A DNA stretch of 64,000 bases from Anomaloglossus baeobatrachus (Eukaryota; Chordata; Amphibia; Anura; Aromobatidae). The position numbers were made by a program, and so were the translations under genes. Each line of letters opens with the position of its first letter. Position 1 is the stretch's first letter. The stretch is taken from NCBI RefSeq assembly GCF_048569485.1, contig NC_134358.1:551792309-551856308 (forward strand), in the 5' to 3' direction. This document shows, piece after piece, positions 50,867-62,447 of this stretch. Under the pieces are notes generated by a model, which had not been told where the DNA came from, made no database searches, and was given only the letters and a program-made list of their open reading frames with translations.

Positions 50867-51389
50867 ATACAGCTGGATGGCAGGACCTGACTATAATAAA
50901 TATTGTTTCTCCCTAATTTCCCTCCGTATATCAGACTCAGCAGCTCATACAGTATATATGAGGACGGCTGATAACATAGTAACTGCTGTTTAATGCCGAT
51001 CCAGCAGCGTAAGGAAAAAGAAATGTAGCCGCCTTCTGCAATTTTCCTTCCCAATCTCCAGATCCCGTGACATCTGCCCCGTGTTGGAGATAATACCTGT
51101 AATCTTGTAGCACAAATACTTCGCTGAAAACATCGACAAATAAAGCAAGAAACATTTCATTTTCTTGTATTAAATGTAAAATATATTATTTCCGTCTCGA
51201 TAGAACAATAGATTCTTCATAGAGTCGATCAGTCTCGGACTCGGGTTATCTTGGAACAATAGGGAGCGTCATTATTTGGGCTTTGCTATGGCTGGAAGCG
51301 ATTAACACTAAAATCTTATGGGTTTAATTGGGATTAATGACAAAAGCAAGTGGTATATGCTCTAATGTGAGGTTTAGATTTTAATGGAT
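50867..51389. other. Unclassified, no gene supported
   Basis: AT-rich sequence with no supported feature on either strand. Confidence 0.45.
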
Positions 51390-51715
51390 TATTCCAAACT
51401 TCACAAATTATCGTTTATCCATAGGATAGAGGATAATTAGCTGATTGTGGGGGGTCCAATCTCAACCATTTTGAGAAAGGGGCTCTGAGATGCCCTGTTT
51501 GAATACCCCACTTCATTCATTGTCTATGGGACTTTCAGATACATCTGTGCTCTGTCGTCAGCTATCTACAGCAGTACCATAGACAGTAAATGAAACATGG
51601 TGCTCAAGCTCAACTTCACCTCCGTTCTAATAGGATATTTTATAACCTCGCTTTAAGGATTTGGGGTCCCAGCAGTCAGACCGCCAACGATCAGCTGTGT
51701 TGTAGATGGGAAAAA
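51390..51715. repeat. Decayed dispersed repeat of a common anuran type
   Basis: A TATCCATAGGATAGAGGATA block and GTGGGGGGTCCAATC near the left, and GGGTCCCAGCAGTCAGACCG with CGATCAGCTG near the right, match the general form of a repeat I associate with frog genomes (ends around GGATAACT, GGGGTCC). Identity from memory only. Confidence 0.4.
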
Positions 51716-51723
51716 CCCATTCA

Positions 51724-52239
51724 GGCCCCCTTCACACGTCCATGTTTCTGGAACGTGTGGTGTCCGTTTCCACACATACTGGAGACACGGACATACATAC
51801 ACCAATTAAAATCAATGAGTTTTACACGAACCATGTGTCTGTGTGGAGAACATGTCCGTTTTTGGCAGGCAGCATGGATGTCACACGGACCGCACACTGA
51901 TGTGATCCATGTGACATCAGTCTAACATGTACCGGAGAACACCCATGCACTGAAATTACATGGATGTCCCTGGTGCTGCAATCTCCACCGCTGCTGTTGC
52001 TTATGGGTCCTGCTCATTATGCCTCATGAATATTCACTGCAATGACTGCGGACCCAGAAGCAAGTGTGACAGCAGTGTCGGGGACAAGTAAGTATATAAA
52101 TACATGCTGTCTGTGTGCTATCTGGATGTCATATGAATAGCACATGGAGAACATACACAGGGACACACAGATGGCCATATGGACCTGCACCACGGACTGT
52201 CACACACGTGCGTTTAATGCATGGAAGTGTGAAGGTGCC
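51724..52239. mobile_element. Harbinger-like MITE, about 516 bp, diverged ends
   Basis: Left GGCCCCCTTCACACGTCCAT and right ATGGAAGTGTGAAGGTGCC are imperfect inverted repeats like those at 47374. Flanking triplets (TCA, TAA) no longer match exactly. No coding capacity. Confidence 0.7.
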
Positions 52240-53214
52240 TAAAAGTGATAATGTTTCAAAACCGGTGCTCTGAAAAGGAAGAACCTTTGATTCTCCAATG
52301 GGTCATTCCTACCTTGATGTTCAAGAAAATGTATTAGGATATGTTCATACATTGAATACTAGTGGACATCTGAGTGGCTACCAAAAAAGTGGAGACCTTC
52401 TTGGCACCCTGAATATCCTTGGCCTCACCAAAACTGCCTGCAACTCATAAGTGGCACTATGGATGCTGGTAGGGAGTAGACAGTTTGCAGGTGTCACGGC
52501 TGTGCCATGGTTGTCACAGTCCTGGGGTGTCCGGCTGTAGAAGGTCACAGCGTTTGGTTATACAAACAGCTCCCTTACATTCTATTCTTCCTACTGTGGT
52601 GTAAATGGTATCCTATGTATCTTCTCTCCTTCGGTTAATCCTTTTCCTATTAGGATCCTGTGGATATCCTCACCTTTCAGCGGTTAATCATCATCACTTC
52701 CCCTTGTGTCCTTAAATACCCACATATCCCCTTGGTGTTTGCTGGTGATAGAGTGAGATTTCTATACAGACCCTAGATGCAAGCAGTCAGCTTGTATTCA
52801 TCTGAAGAAACATTGTTGTTTGTTGCTGTTCCTCTCCCTGAGTCTTCTTGGAAATAAGTTATTGTCCATTTCCACCTGTTTGTGTTCCCTGTGTCTTCTT
52901 TAGAGCTTAGTGGGGTTGACTAAGCGCTCATCCCATCTGTTCCCTACCTAGGGCCCCGTTCAGGGTCAGCCAGGGACAGGTATTCTGTTCGGCGCATAGG
53001 TGCGGAACCTATCTAGGGAGGTCAGGGTAGCCAGCAGAAGGTTTGGTCAGGGGCCACATCTCCCTCTTCTCTAGACACAGGGTGTGATGGTGGGATATTG
53101 TGGGCTGTGTGTAATTTTGTATGGGATCGTATTTTGGGTGTGGTGCTCTGTCCATTCTGTGTACATTGTCCTGTTAAGTTAGGTTAATCACCCCAGCCAG
53201 ACTTTTGTTCCTAA

Positions 53215-53608
53215 GGGCCACGTCTCACTAAGCGACATCGCTGCTGAGTCACGGTCTTTGTGACGCAACAGCGATCTTGCTAGCGATGTCGCTGTGTGTG
53301 ACATCCAGCAACGACCTGGCCCCTGCTGTGAGGTCGCCGGTCGTTGCTGAATGTCCAGGACCATTTTCTTCAAAGGCGATGTCTTGCTGGGCAGGACGCA
53401 TCGCTATGTTTGACACTGTGTGACAGGGTCCCAATAACAGCAGAGATCGTTGTACAGGTCGCTACTACGACCTGTATCGTTACTGAGTCGTTGGTAAGGT
53501 CTGACTGTGTGACATCTCACCTGCGACCTCCCAGCGACTTACCAGCGATCCTTATCAGGAAGTATCGTTGTCGGGATCGCTGGTAAGTCGTTGTGTGTGA
53601 CTGGGCCT
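53215..53608. mobile_element. Harbinger-like MITE inside LTR E, 394 bp
   Basis: Left GGGCCACGTCTCACTAAGCG and right GTGTGTGACTGGGCCT, flanked by TAA at 53212-53214 and 53609-53611. Internal words (GCGACATCGCTG, GACCTGGCCCCTGCT, GGACCATT) are shared with the outer parts of the fold-back element at 58.4 kb, so this is a short member of the same family. Confidence 0.8.
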
Positions 53609-53863
53609 TAAGTCTGGGGGAGGGAGGCCTGGGATTCACCTAAACTCTCTGTGTAGCTGGAAGATTGGGCAGTCTGTTGAGAACTTCAAGAGACAAGGAA
53701 GAAGATTGATCCTCTGGGAGGGGAGAAGCTGCAGCTACAGGCAGCACCCCAGAGAGCTGTTGAGAAACCCCCATTGCCTGGAAAAGGACTGCTGGAGGAT
53801 TGTGACTGATCCCCGGGACATTTATGCCATTACTGGACTATTTTACCCTCTGTGTGGTGGATT

Positions 53864-55055
53864 TGTGACGCCATGGACTGTCAGGTCGTGACAGGGTATT
53901 GTGCAATCTGCCCTTCTGCACAGTATCCACATCCTCCTTGGTTACGGATCCCTGGCCTTCAGTGTTGCTAAGAGCAGAGCCAATTAAAATCCTAGGAACA
54001 CTCTGCACCACACCCAACAGACACACCATTCGGGGGCCTGAAGGGAATAGGGCCGCCAACTTGGGGGGTTGGTAGGGGAGAGTCAGAGGTGATAGGAGCA
54101 GTGAGGAGTTGGGGGTTGAGCGGTGACTCTCATGAGGAGAGGTCACGAGTTTGGAGTGTAGTGTTGGAGGGAAAGGAGAGAGGAGGTCAGGAGCAGGGCT
54201 CCCTGTAGAATACTAAGTGGCAGACGTTGGTCTGGGCCCGGTAGGAGTTGGAACGCCAGTCGCAGGGGATCGTGTGAAGGGGCACGGATCTGCCGAGGAG
54301 GGCAGCCAGCGGCCTTGAGCCATCTCCAGGCAGGGACCACGGCACGACGGGGTACGTAGACCCTAGTCTGGGAAGTAGCTTCACGCAGCCCGGTAATTTA
54401 ACCGACAAGGGTGAAGTCTTCAAGATTCTTCCTCAACCCGCTGCAAAAATCGGGGTACTAGCACAACGAGAGGGATAGGCCTTTCCCACTATATAGCCCA
54501 GAAAATCCCAAGCGTGAACCCTGAGAGCAAGCTCACTCAGTTAGCCATACGGGTGAGCAGGACCCGACTAGTTCTACACTACGGGGTCCAACTAGTGAAG
54601 AAAGTGCCATGGGAAAGGTCACAGGCTAACAAGCAACACCAAGGGGCACGGATCCACGCGTGCTCCCTCCCTGCTGCAGCGGTGCTCAGAATTCTGGTTT
54701 ACAAGTTGTCGGTGTCAGCATTCTTGGACTGAGTGAGTACAACACAACCCTTTCCTCCCCAATGGCACCCCTTCACTACCATCACCGGGCCCCGGGGCAA
54801 AACCCCCTACCCACAGTGGGGTTAGACACCTTGCTGCCATATCACCGCCACCGGGCGCTCCCAACAGCAGCGGTGGTACTCCATCTTACCATGCACTGTG
54901 GGTGGCGTCACAAACTGTTCACATCCAAAACTCCCCTGTAAATACTTCCCCCTTTTAACATTTGCATGTCCGCACGACCCCCCTGGTCCAGAGACCCCTC
55001 GAGCCACCGTGGTTCCGGATCCGAGCAACCCGGCTGCTGGCACGGGTCCGGTACA
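53864..55055 (+). mobile_element. Solo LTR D, inside LTR E
   Basis: Begins TGTGACGCCATGGACTGTCA and ends GGGTCCGGTACA, 1,192 bp, flanked by GATT at 53860-53863 and 55056-55059. Resembles LTR C in its 3' third, including GGGTGGCGTCACAAAC (54901) and GGATCCGAGC (55015). LTR-retroelement fossil without internal region. Confidence 0.8.
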
Positions 55056-55443
55056 GATTATTTTTATAAACCTTCTGATTTTGCTTGGAATAAATGTTCT
55101 TTGGATTGCTCACTGATCTCTTGCTGTGTTGATTGTGTGATATCGGAGAAGGACCCCGTGACACAGGGTTTTCTTTCCGTTCCCTGTCGCCGTACGCGTG
55201 GTACTTCCCCATACCTAGCGTGACAGCAGGGCTTTGATCAAGCTGCCATGGACTACTGATGAGGACGCTGGACCTGCATCCTACAAATAATTTTGCTCCT
55301 CCTAATAGAAGTCACTATAGAGCTACATCAACAGCAATTTTAGTGCCGCCATCAACAAATGTAGCAGAGCTATGTTTGCCATGTAGACCATCTTACCATA
55401 ATATTACAATACATGGTTTTCTATAGAACGGCAGATACAACTA

Positions 55444-56107
55444 CCCTGTTTTTCCAAAAATAAGCAAGGCGAAAATAAGCCCTAGTTGCACGTCAATAAT
55501 GAATTGTCCATGCAGCTAAAAAAGTTAACGATACTGCAGGACACTTCATTATAGACTGCAGATACCCCGCAATCATACTTACCAGACGTCGAGCGAGAGG
55601 ACCTGCAGTGGATCATACACCCACACACATCCGATTTCACACACAAACATCAGATCACACTCACACTCACCACATCCAGGGACACAGATTTCTTCTCGCT
55701 GGCAGAATCCTGAGAGGCAGTGCAGTGGAGCGCAAGGACCTGCTGCAATGCTAGCTTACAGGACCTGCGGACATGTGACTTCCTTCCATCATTCCCTGCG
55801 GCCGGAAGCATTGTGTAACGCTGGATGTGATGAGTGTGTGTGTGATCTGCTGTGTGTGAGTGTGTCAGCCAGAAGCAGGGGTGCACGGCGTGCAACACCC
55901 ACCGGAGATCACAGGGAGGACTTGGGAGCCACGCAGATGTCCATGTCTGGTAAGTATGAGTCTCCTGGGTGTCTGCTTTTTTTGGGGGTGTAAGCTTACC
56001 CACAACGTTTTTCTCCAAGAATAAGACCTCCTCCAAAAATAAGCTCTAGTGCTTTTTTGGGGGGCAGAAAAAGTATAAGACAGTGTCTGATTTTTGGAAA
56101 AACACAG
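55444..56107. mobile_element. Tc1/mariner-type MITE, 664 bp
   Basis: Left CCCTGTTTTTCCAAAAATAA and right TTTTTGGAAAAACACAG are inverted, flanked by TA at 55442-55443 and 56108-56109. Inner AATAAGC / GCTTATT words near both ends extend the symmetry. No transposase. Confidence 0.8.
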
Positions 56108-56301
56108 TACAAAGTTATCCCCATTAAGTAATTTTAGTTCCTAACAGTCCTTACTTCCCAGGTCGCTGATCTCATTGATCCCTGATAATCCCTATGAAAT
56201 ATTGTAGGTGGTGCTGTGACCTCCTTGGTGGGGTGGGTCACTTACCCCTACATTGATTTCCTTATAAGAATGATTCAATGCCGGGTGTAGAGAATAAATA
56301 C

Positions 56302-56307
56302 TTTATT
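56302..56307 (-). terminator. Candidate poly(A) signal AATAAA, minus strand
   Basis: Minus-strand CAATAAAGTATTTATTC lies about 80 bp after the stop of the candidate exon. The wording is close to CAATAAAGTTATTATT at the plus-strand counterpart (615). Confidence 0.4.
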
Positions 56308-56386
56308 GGACACGAGTTCTGCTAATATCCGGATCTGGACTCTTCTCCATCTATAGTACACGTCTATCACACATCATGGCAGTCGA

Positions 56387-56436
56387 TTATTTACGCCTTC
56401 TGATGGACTCGTATTTATTGTTCCTCTTTTCTGATT
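56387..56436 (-). CDS. Candidate terminal coding exon of a host gene, minus strand (partial, unidentified)
   Basis: On the minus strand TATTGTTTTTTCAG (ending at 56437) is a good 3' splice site. Entered in phase 2, the frame reads SEKRNNKYESIRRRK and stops at TAA (56389-56387). AATAAA follows about 80 bp later. The exon start, its phase, the stop position and the RRRK end match the plus-strand candidate at 434-483; 31 of 50 bases agree without gaps. Upstream exons would lie to the right, beyond repeats or outside the window. I do not recognise the protein, and with only 15 codons chance resemblance cannot be excluded. Confidence 0.4.
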
Positions 56437-56689
56437 CTGAAAAAACAATATGATGATGAGGATTAAAGGAGATATTCAACTTTTTTTTTTTGAGGAGTGC
56501 TGTAATTTGATGCAAACACAGCGCTTATCTAAATGCAAAATAATAACCAGGAGCAGGCGGTTTACATTTACAGAAAAAAAAAAGTGTTCCCAAAAATCTA
56601 CAAATTGTCCAAACACAATTCATGACCATTTTAATGATTTCTGCTTGCGGTTACTGCTTGCATGTATCGTGACCGATATCGCTAGCGTG

Positions 56690-56747
56690 CGCACCCTCCC
56701 CCATCGTTCGAGATCGCTTGAGCGATGTCGTAGCGTGTAACGCGGCC
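56690..56747. mobile_element. One end of a Harbinger-like MITE (fragment)
   Basis: GCGATGTCGTAGCGTGTAAC followed by GCGGCC and TTTA resembles the right ends of the Harbinger-like family here (compare 9515-9542). No matching left end was found, so it is a fragment or strongly diverged. Confidence 0.45.
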
Positions 56748-56880
56748 TTTACTCTCACAGCTGAGGGTTTGCTACGTTTGTAGGCAGCCTGAAGGATAAA
56801 CGCTTTAAATGCGAATCTCAAAAAATGTTTTGGTAACACCTTTTAAGAGATAAATAGATATTATAGATAATAGATAGATA

Positions 56881-58160
56881 TGGTGTTTCCTCAAAAATAA
56901 GATACTGTTATTTTTTGCCCCAAAAAATGGCTAGGGCTTATTTTCGGGGAAGCACAGGTTGGGAGTACGTTTACACCCCTAAAAAGGCAGACACCCACAA
57001 GGAGAATCATACTTACCAGACTCTAGACATAGATGTCACTCACAGGTCCTCCTGCAAATCCTCCTTTGATTTACAGCGGGCACTCCCAGCAGGTCCTTGT
57101 GTGTTCAACAGAAGGCCTCCCCTGCTTCCGGCCGACACTTACACACATATCACATCGCAGTAACATCACACACACAAACATCTGGTGATACCGCACTGCT
57201 AATCGAAAGCAGTGCGGTATCACCGATCAATGCGTTCCACCGCAGGTCTTCAATGGGTTCCACCGCAGGTCTTCAATGGGTTCCACTGTAGGTCGTCTCT
57301 TTCCATTGCGTCCCAGATCCCAGAGGCAGAGCAGTATCACCAGGTCTGTGTGTATTTTCATTCCATCACAGGTCTTCGATGGGTTCCACTACAGGTCCTC
57401 TCGCTCCACTGCATATCAGGTCCCCGGAGCAGAGCATCCCAGGTCCCCGCACCAGGTATGTGTGTGTGTATTCTCATTCCACCACAGGTCCTCGATGCGT
57501 TCCACCACAGGTCTTCGATGGGTTCCACTACAGGTCCTCTCGCTCCACTGCATATCAGGTCCCCGGAGCAGAGCATTCCAGGTCCCCGCACCAGGTATGT
57601 GTGTGTGTATTCTCATTCCACCACAGGTCCTCGATGCGTTCCACCACAGGTCTTCGATGGGTTCCACCGCAGGTCCTTGATGCGTTCCACCACACGTCTT
57701 CGATGGGTTCCACTGCAGGTCCTCTCGCTCCACTGTGTCCCAGGTCCCTGGAGCAGAGTGGTCTCACCAGGTGTGTGTGTATTCTTGTTCCACCGCAGGT
57801 CCTTGATGCGTTCTACCACAGGTCTGCAATGGTTTCCACTGCAGGTTCTCCCGCTACATTGCATCCCAGAGCAGAGCAGTATCACCAGGTGTGTGTATTC
57901 TTGTTCCACCGCATATCCTCGGTGCGTTCCATAACGTTCGGGGTCTGGTGAGTATGATTGCTGGGTCTTCTGTCTTCTTTCTTTTGGGGGTGTCCACTGT
58001 CTATAATGAAGTATCCTGCAGTATCTTTCACTTTTTAGCTGCATGGACACTTCATTATTGAACCATGACTAGGGCTTATTTTCGGGGTAGGGCTTATATT
58101 TAAGCCTTATGCCAAAAATGCTGAAAATCCTTGCTAGGGCTTATTTTCTGGGAAACATGG
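56881..58160. mobile_element. Tc1/mariner-type non-autonomous element with an internal minisatellite
   Basis: Left TGGTGTTTCCTCAAAAATAA (preceded by TA) and right CTTATTTTCTGGGAAACATG are inverted and of the same family as 55444-56107. A second inner GGCTTATTTTCGGGG pair occurs at 56935 and 58073. The GATA-like sequence on both sides (56850-56880 and from 58163) indicates insertion into a microsatellite. Confidence 0.7.
57212..57935. repeat. Minisatellite of GTTCCACCGCAGGTC units
   Basis: Short units of about 21-24 bp (GTTCCACCACAGGTCTTCGA and variants) combine into a longer period of about 125 bp that adds CCTCTCGCTCCACTGCATAT and GGTCCCCGGAGCAGAGCAT. Long frames here are open in several phases because of the repeat and are not proteins. 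Confidence 0.85.
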
Positions 58161-58162
58161 AG

Positions 58163-58422
58163 GATAGGTAATAGATAGATAGAGGGATAGATAGAGGGAT
58201 AGATAGAGGGATAGATAGAGGGATAGATAGAGGGATAGATAGAGGGATAGATAGAGGGATAGATAGAGGGATAGATAGAGGGATAGATAGAGGGATAGAG
58301 GGATAGATAGAGGGATAGAGGGATAGATAGAGGGATAGATAGAGGGATAGATAGATAGATGGATAGATAGATAGATAGAGGGATAGATAGATAATAGATA
58401 GAGGGATAGATAGATGGATAGA
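58163..58422. repeat. (GATA)n with GAGG variants, left part
   Basis: AGATAGAGGGAT dodecamer units plus GATA runs. Continues after the fold-back element at 60542, so one array was split. Confidence 0.95.
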
Positions 58423-60541
58423 TAAGCTGGGTTTACACACTGCAACATCGCAAACGACATCGCTGTAACGTCACCGGTTTTGTGACGTTACAGCGACCTG
58501 GCCCCTGCTTTGAAGTTGTGTTCGCTACAAATCGTTCAGGACCATTCCTAGGTCCTTTGTTTCCCGCTGTCCAGCATGCATCGCTAGCAAGTTTCAGTGT
58601 GTAAAGGGGACTTTACAGCGACTCTGCGGCTCTGTCTGTGTAGCGTCCTGATTAGCGGTCACCTGTGAAGGATTCACCGGTGACCGCTAATCCCCCGAGT
58701 GACTAAAGTGTCCCCCCCTCTCTCATACTCACCGATCCCCGATCACCGGCGCTGCACGCCGTTCACTCTGCTCCAGCGGCTTTTCCTTTTTTGAAAAAGC
58801 CGGCCGCTCATTAAACAATCTCGTATTCCCTGCTTTTCCCCGCCCACCGGCAAATATGATTGGTTGCAGTGAGACACGCCCACACGCTGAGTGACAGCTG
58901 TGTCACTGCACCCAATCACAGCAGCCGGTGGGCGTGTCTATACTGTGCAGTAAAATAAATAAATAAATAATTAAAAAATCCGGCGTGAGGACCCCCCCAA
59001 TTTTAATACCAGCCAGATAAAGCCATACGGCTGAAGGCTGGTATTCTCAGGATGGGGAGCTCCACGTTATGGGGAGCCCCCCAGCCTAACAATATCAGCC
59101 AGCAGCCGCCCAGAATTGCCGCATACATTAGATGCGACAGTTCTGGGACTGTACCCGGCTCTTCCCGATTTGCCCTGGTGCGTTGGCAAATCGGGGTAAT
59201 AAGGAGTTATTGGCAGCCCATAGCTGCCAATAAGTCCTAGATTAATCATGTCAGGCGTCTCCCCGAGATACCTTCCATGATTAATCTGTAAATTACAGTT
59301 AAAAAACACACACACACACACACGAAAAATCCTTTATTAGAAATAAAAAACACTAACAAATTCCCTCATTACCAATTTATTACCCACAACAAAGCCCTCC
59401 TTGTCCGGCGTAATCCACGGTCCTCCAGCGTCGCATCCAGCTCTGCTGCATGCAGGTGACAGGAGCAGCAGAAGACACCGCCGCTCCTGTCACCTCCACG
59501 CAGCTAATGAAGAGAGCCGTGTGATCGGCTGAGCTGTCACTGAGGTTACCTGGATCCAGCGGTGGATGCAGCGGTGGCCGCGGGTAACCTCAGTGACAGC
59601 TCAGCTGATCGCGCTACTCACCGCCGCTCCGGTCAGCTCCACGCAGCAAATGAGGTGAGTAGCGCGATCACCTGAGCTGTCACTGAGGTTACCTGCGGCC
59701 ACCGCTGGATCCACCGCTGGATCCAGGTAACCTCAGTGACAGCTCAGCCGATCACACGGCTCTCTTCATTAGCTGCGTGCAGGTGACAGGAGCGGCTGTC
59801 TCTTCTGCTGCTCCTGTCACCTGCATGCAGCAGAGCTGGATGCGACGCTGGAGGACCGTGGATTACGCCGGACAAGGAGGGCTTTGTTGTGGGTAATAAA
59901 TTGGTAATGAGGGAATGTGTTTGTGTTTTTAATTTCTAATAAAGGATTTTTTCGGGTGTGTGTGTGTTTATTTACTGTCACTTACAGATTAATCATGGAA
60001 GGTTTCTCGGGGAGACGCCGGACATGATTAATCTAGGACTTATTGGCAGCTATGGGCTGCCAATAACTCCTTATTACCCCGATTTGCCAACGCACCAGGG
60101 CAAATCGGGAAGAGCTGGGTACAGTCCCAGAACTGTCGCATATAATGTATGCGGCAATTCTGGGCGGCTGCTGACTGATATTGTTAGGCTGGGGGGCTCC
60201 CCATAACGTGGGGCTCCCCATCCTGAGAATACCAGCCTGCAGCCGTATGGCTTTATCTGGCTGGTATTAAAATAGGGGGGGACCGCACGCCGGATTTTTT
60301 AATTATTTATTTATTTACACGGCACACAGAGCCGCGCGGCATTAAATGAAGTCGGGTGAAGTTCACCTGCTTTTTTGACATGTCCCCAACGACCAGCTAG
60401 TCGCTCTGCAGGTCCGGATCACTGTTAGGTCGTTGGCCAGGTCTGCCTGTTTGACAGCTCACCAGAGACTTTGTAGCGATCCCGGCTAGGTTGAGATCGC
60501 AGGTTGGATCGCTAGAAAGTCTCAGTGTGTAAACCCAGCTT
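58423..60541. mobile_element. 2.1-kb fold-back element inside the GATA array
   Basis: Perfect inverted ends AAGCTGGGTTTACACACTG (58423-58441) and complement (60523-60541). The two halves mirror around about 59638: CGGCGTAATCCACGG, TTAATCATG, ATACCAGCC and CCATACGGCTG blocks in the left arm (58980-59420) recur as complements in the right arm (59860-60280). The left arm has about 300 bp more, including the ATTGGTTGCAG block. Outer sequence is Harbinger-like (compare 53215-53608), but the flanking triplets do not form a clean duplication. No transposase. Confidence 0.8.
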
Positions 60542-61124
60542 TAGAGGGATAGAGGGATAGATAGATAGAGGGATAGATAGATAATAGATAGATAGATAGA
60601 TGGATAGATAGATAGATAGATAGATAGATGGATAGATAGATAGATAGATAGATAGAGGGATAGATAGATAGAGGGATAGATAGATAATAGATAGAGGGAT
60701 GGATAGAGGGATAGATAGATAGATAGATAGATAGATAGAGGGATAGATAGATAGAGGGATAGATAGATAGATAGATAGATAGAGAGATAGATAGATAGAG
60801 GGATAGATAGATAGAGGGATAGATAGAGGGATAGATAGAGGGATAGATAGAGGGATAGATAGAGGGATAGATAGAGGGATAGATAGAGGGATAGATAGAG
60901 GGATAGATAGAGGGATAGATAGAGGGATAGAGGGATAGATAGATAATAGATAGATAGATAGATGGATAGATAGAGGGATAGATAGATAGATAGATAGATA
61001 GAGGGATAGATAGATAGAGGGATAGATAGATAGAGGGATAGATAGATAGAGGGATAGGTAGAGGGATAGATAGAGGGATAGAGGGATAGATAGATAGATA
61101 GATAGATGGATAGATAGATAGAGG

Positions 61125-61159
<35 letters not shown>

Positions 61160-61335
61160 GGATAGAGGGATAGATAGAGGGATAGATAGAGGGATAGATA
61201 GATAGATAGAGGGATAGATAGATAGATAGAGGGATAGATAGAGGGATAGATAGATAGATAGATAGATAGATGGATAGAGGGATAGATAGAGGGATAGATA
61301 GAGGGATAGATAGAGGGATAGATAGATAGGACAGA
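60542..61335. repeat. (GATA)n with GAGG variants, right part
   Basis: Nearly 800 bp of GATAGATAGAGG units. Minus-strand translation gives long SIYPSIYLS frames, which are repeat artefacts. Confidence 0.96.
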
Positions 61336-61584
61336 GAAAGAATATTTATGAGATAATAGATATGCAATAGTTACATATACATAACCTAGGTAGACAAGAA
61401 ATAGGATATATAGAAATTAAATATATATGAAGTGTTTTGTTACAATGTATCAATGCAAGTAAAATGTGTCATTCTCAGATTATAGTAAAAACCTCCATTG
61501 TTTATTTTTACAACAACCGAGCGGATCCTCCTGTTTCCAGTCTCTGACAAACTACAAAAATGTTTTGTTTTTTTTCACTGACAG
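61336..61584. other. Unclassified AT-rich sequence
   Basis: No gene or repeat end recognised between the GATA array and the next MITE. Confidence 0.5.
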
Positions 61585-61587
61585 TAA

Positions 61588-62024
61588 GGCTGCTTTCACA
61601 CATCTGGTTTTTGCTGAGCGGCACAATACGATGCTTTGCAGAAAAAATGCAACAGTTTTTTTTTTGCCACCGGTTGCGTTTTTTTCCGCATAGACTTGCA
61701 TTAGCGCCGTATTGTGCCGCATGGCCTTGCGTTGCGTCCATTTTTTGCTTAGCCCATGCGGCGGCTGGATGGAACGTTGCCTGGCACTTTTTTTTGTGCG
61801 GCGAAAAAAACGCCGGATGCGGCGTCCTGCGGCAAAAACCGCACCCGGCTGCTGGATGCGTTTTTTTGCACTGCGTATGCTCAGTATCAAGCCGCCTCCG
61901 TCAAAAAATGGACGGGCCGCATGGAAAAACTTATGCAACGGATCAGTTTTTTCGCCGCATCCGTTGCATAGGCTTTTGAGCCGGATTGAGCCGCAGTGCA
62001 AAAAACAGATGTGTGAAAGCAGCC
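61588..62024. mobile_element. Harbinger-like MITE, 437 bp
   Basis: Ends GGCTGCTTTCACACATCTG and its exact complement (62006-62024), flanked by TAA at 61585-61587 and 62025-62027. Clean ends suggest a fairly recent copy. The interior is full of GCCGCATCCG and TTTTTTGC words; frames here are shadows. Confidence 0.88.
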
Positions 62025-62027
62025 TAA

Positions 62028-62443
62028 GCAGAGATCGTGAAAATGGTTAATGATTGAATAAAGTCTGATATAAAGTAGCAAAACGTTTGATTACGGGCTG
62101 ATGAAGCGTGGTTTGCATATCCACGAGATTTAGTTTGTGTGTTTTGTATTTATAGGATTCATTACGGTAATAGGATCCATTTAGTCTGAGTCACATTTCC
62201 TTCGGGTTTGTCGTACTCTTTGAATGGCTCCACAATGCACCTGTTACCGTATGACGGGTGGGGGAGGGGTGATCTAGAATTTTATATGACTTTGTTTTTG
62301 GAGTTGTTTCGGAAAATTGCCTTTTTCTGTGTCTGGGTGTAAGAGCAGGTGCGGTCTCTGCTGCCATAAGAAGATGGTTACATCACATGGCATGGTCAGG
62401 GGCGTACTGAGAGGCCGAGATGATGAGTATATACAGTATATAG
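62028..62443. other. Unclassified, no gene supported
   Basis: About 400 bp without recognised frames or repeats. Confidence 0.5.
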
Positions 62444-62447
62444 TTAA

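Larger units (their letters stand above)
52492..55225 (+). mobile_element. Solo LTR E, interrupted by a MITE and LTR D
   Basis: Begins TGTCACGGCTGTGCC and ends CTAGCGTGACA, with a 5-bp duplication GCAGG at 52487-52491 and 55226-55230. Without the insertions it is about 1.14 kb. A GGAATAAATG poly(A)-like signal lies near its 3' end (about 55088). The 5-bp duplication separates it from the 4-bp group (LTRs A to D); Gypsy-type is likely. Fossil. Confidence 0.75.

Noticed and set aside
57212-57951. 240-, 190- and 145-codon overlapping frames
   Set aside because: All three phases are open over a minisatellite inside a MITE; no domain, no splice support.
60522-61367. 281-codon SIYPSIYLS frame
   Set aside because: Translation of the GATA array.
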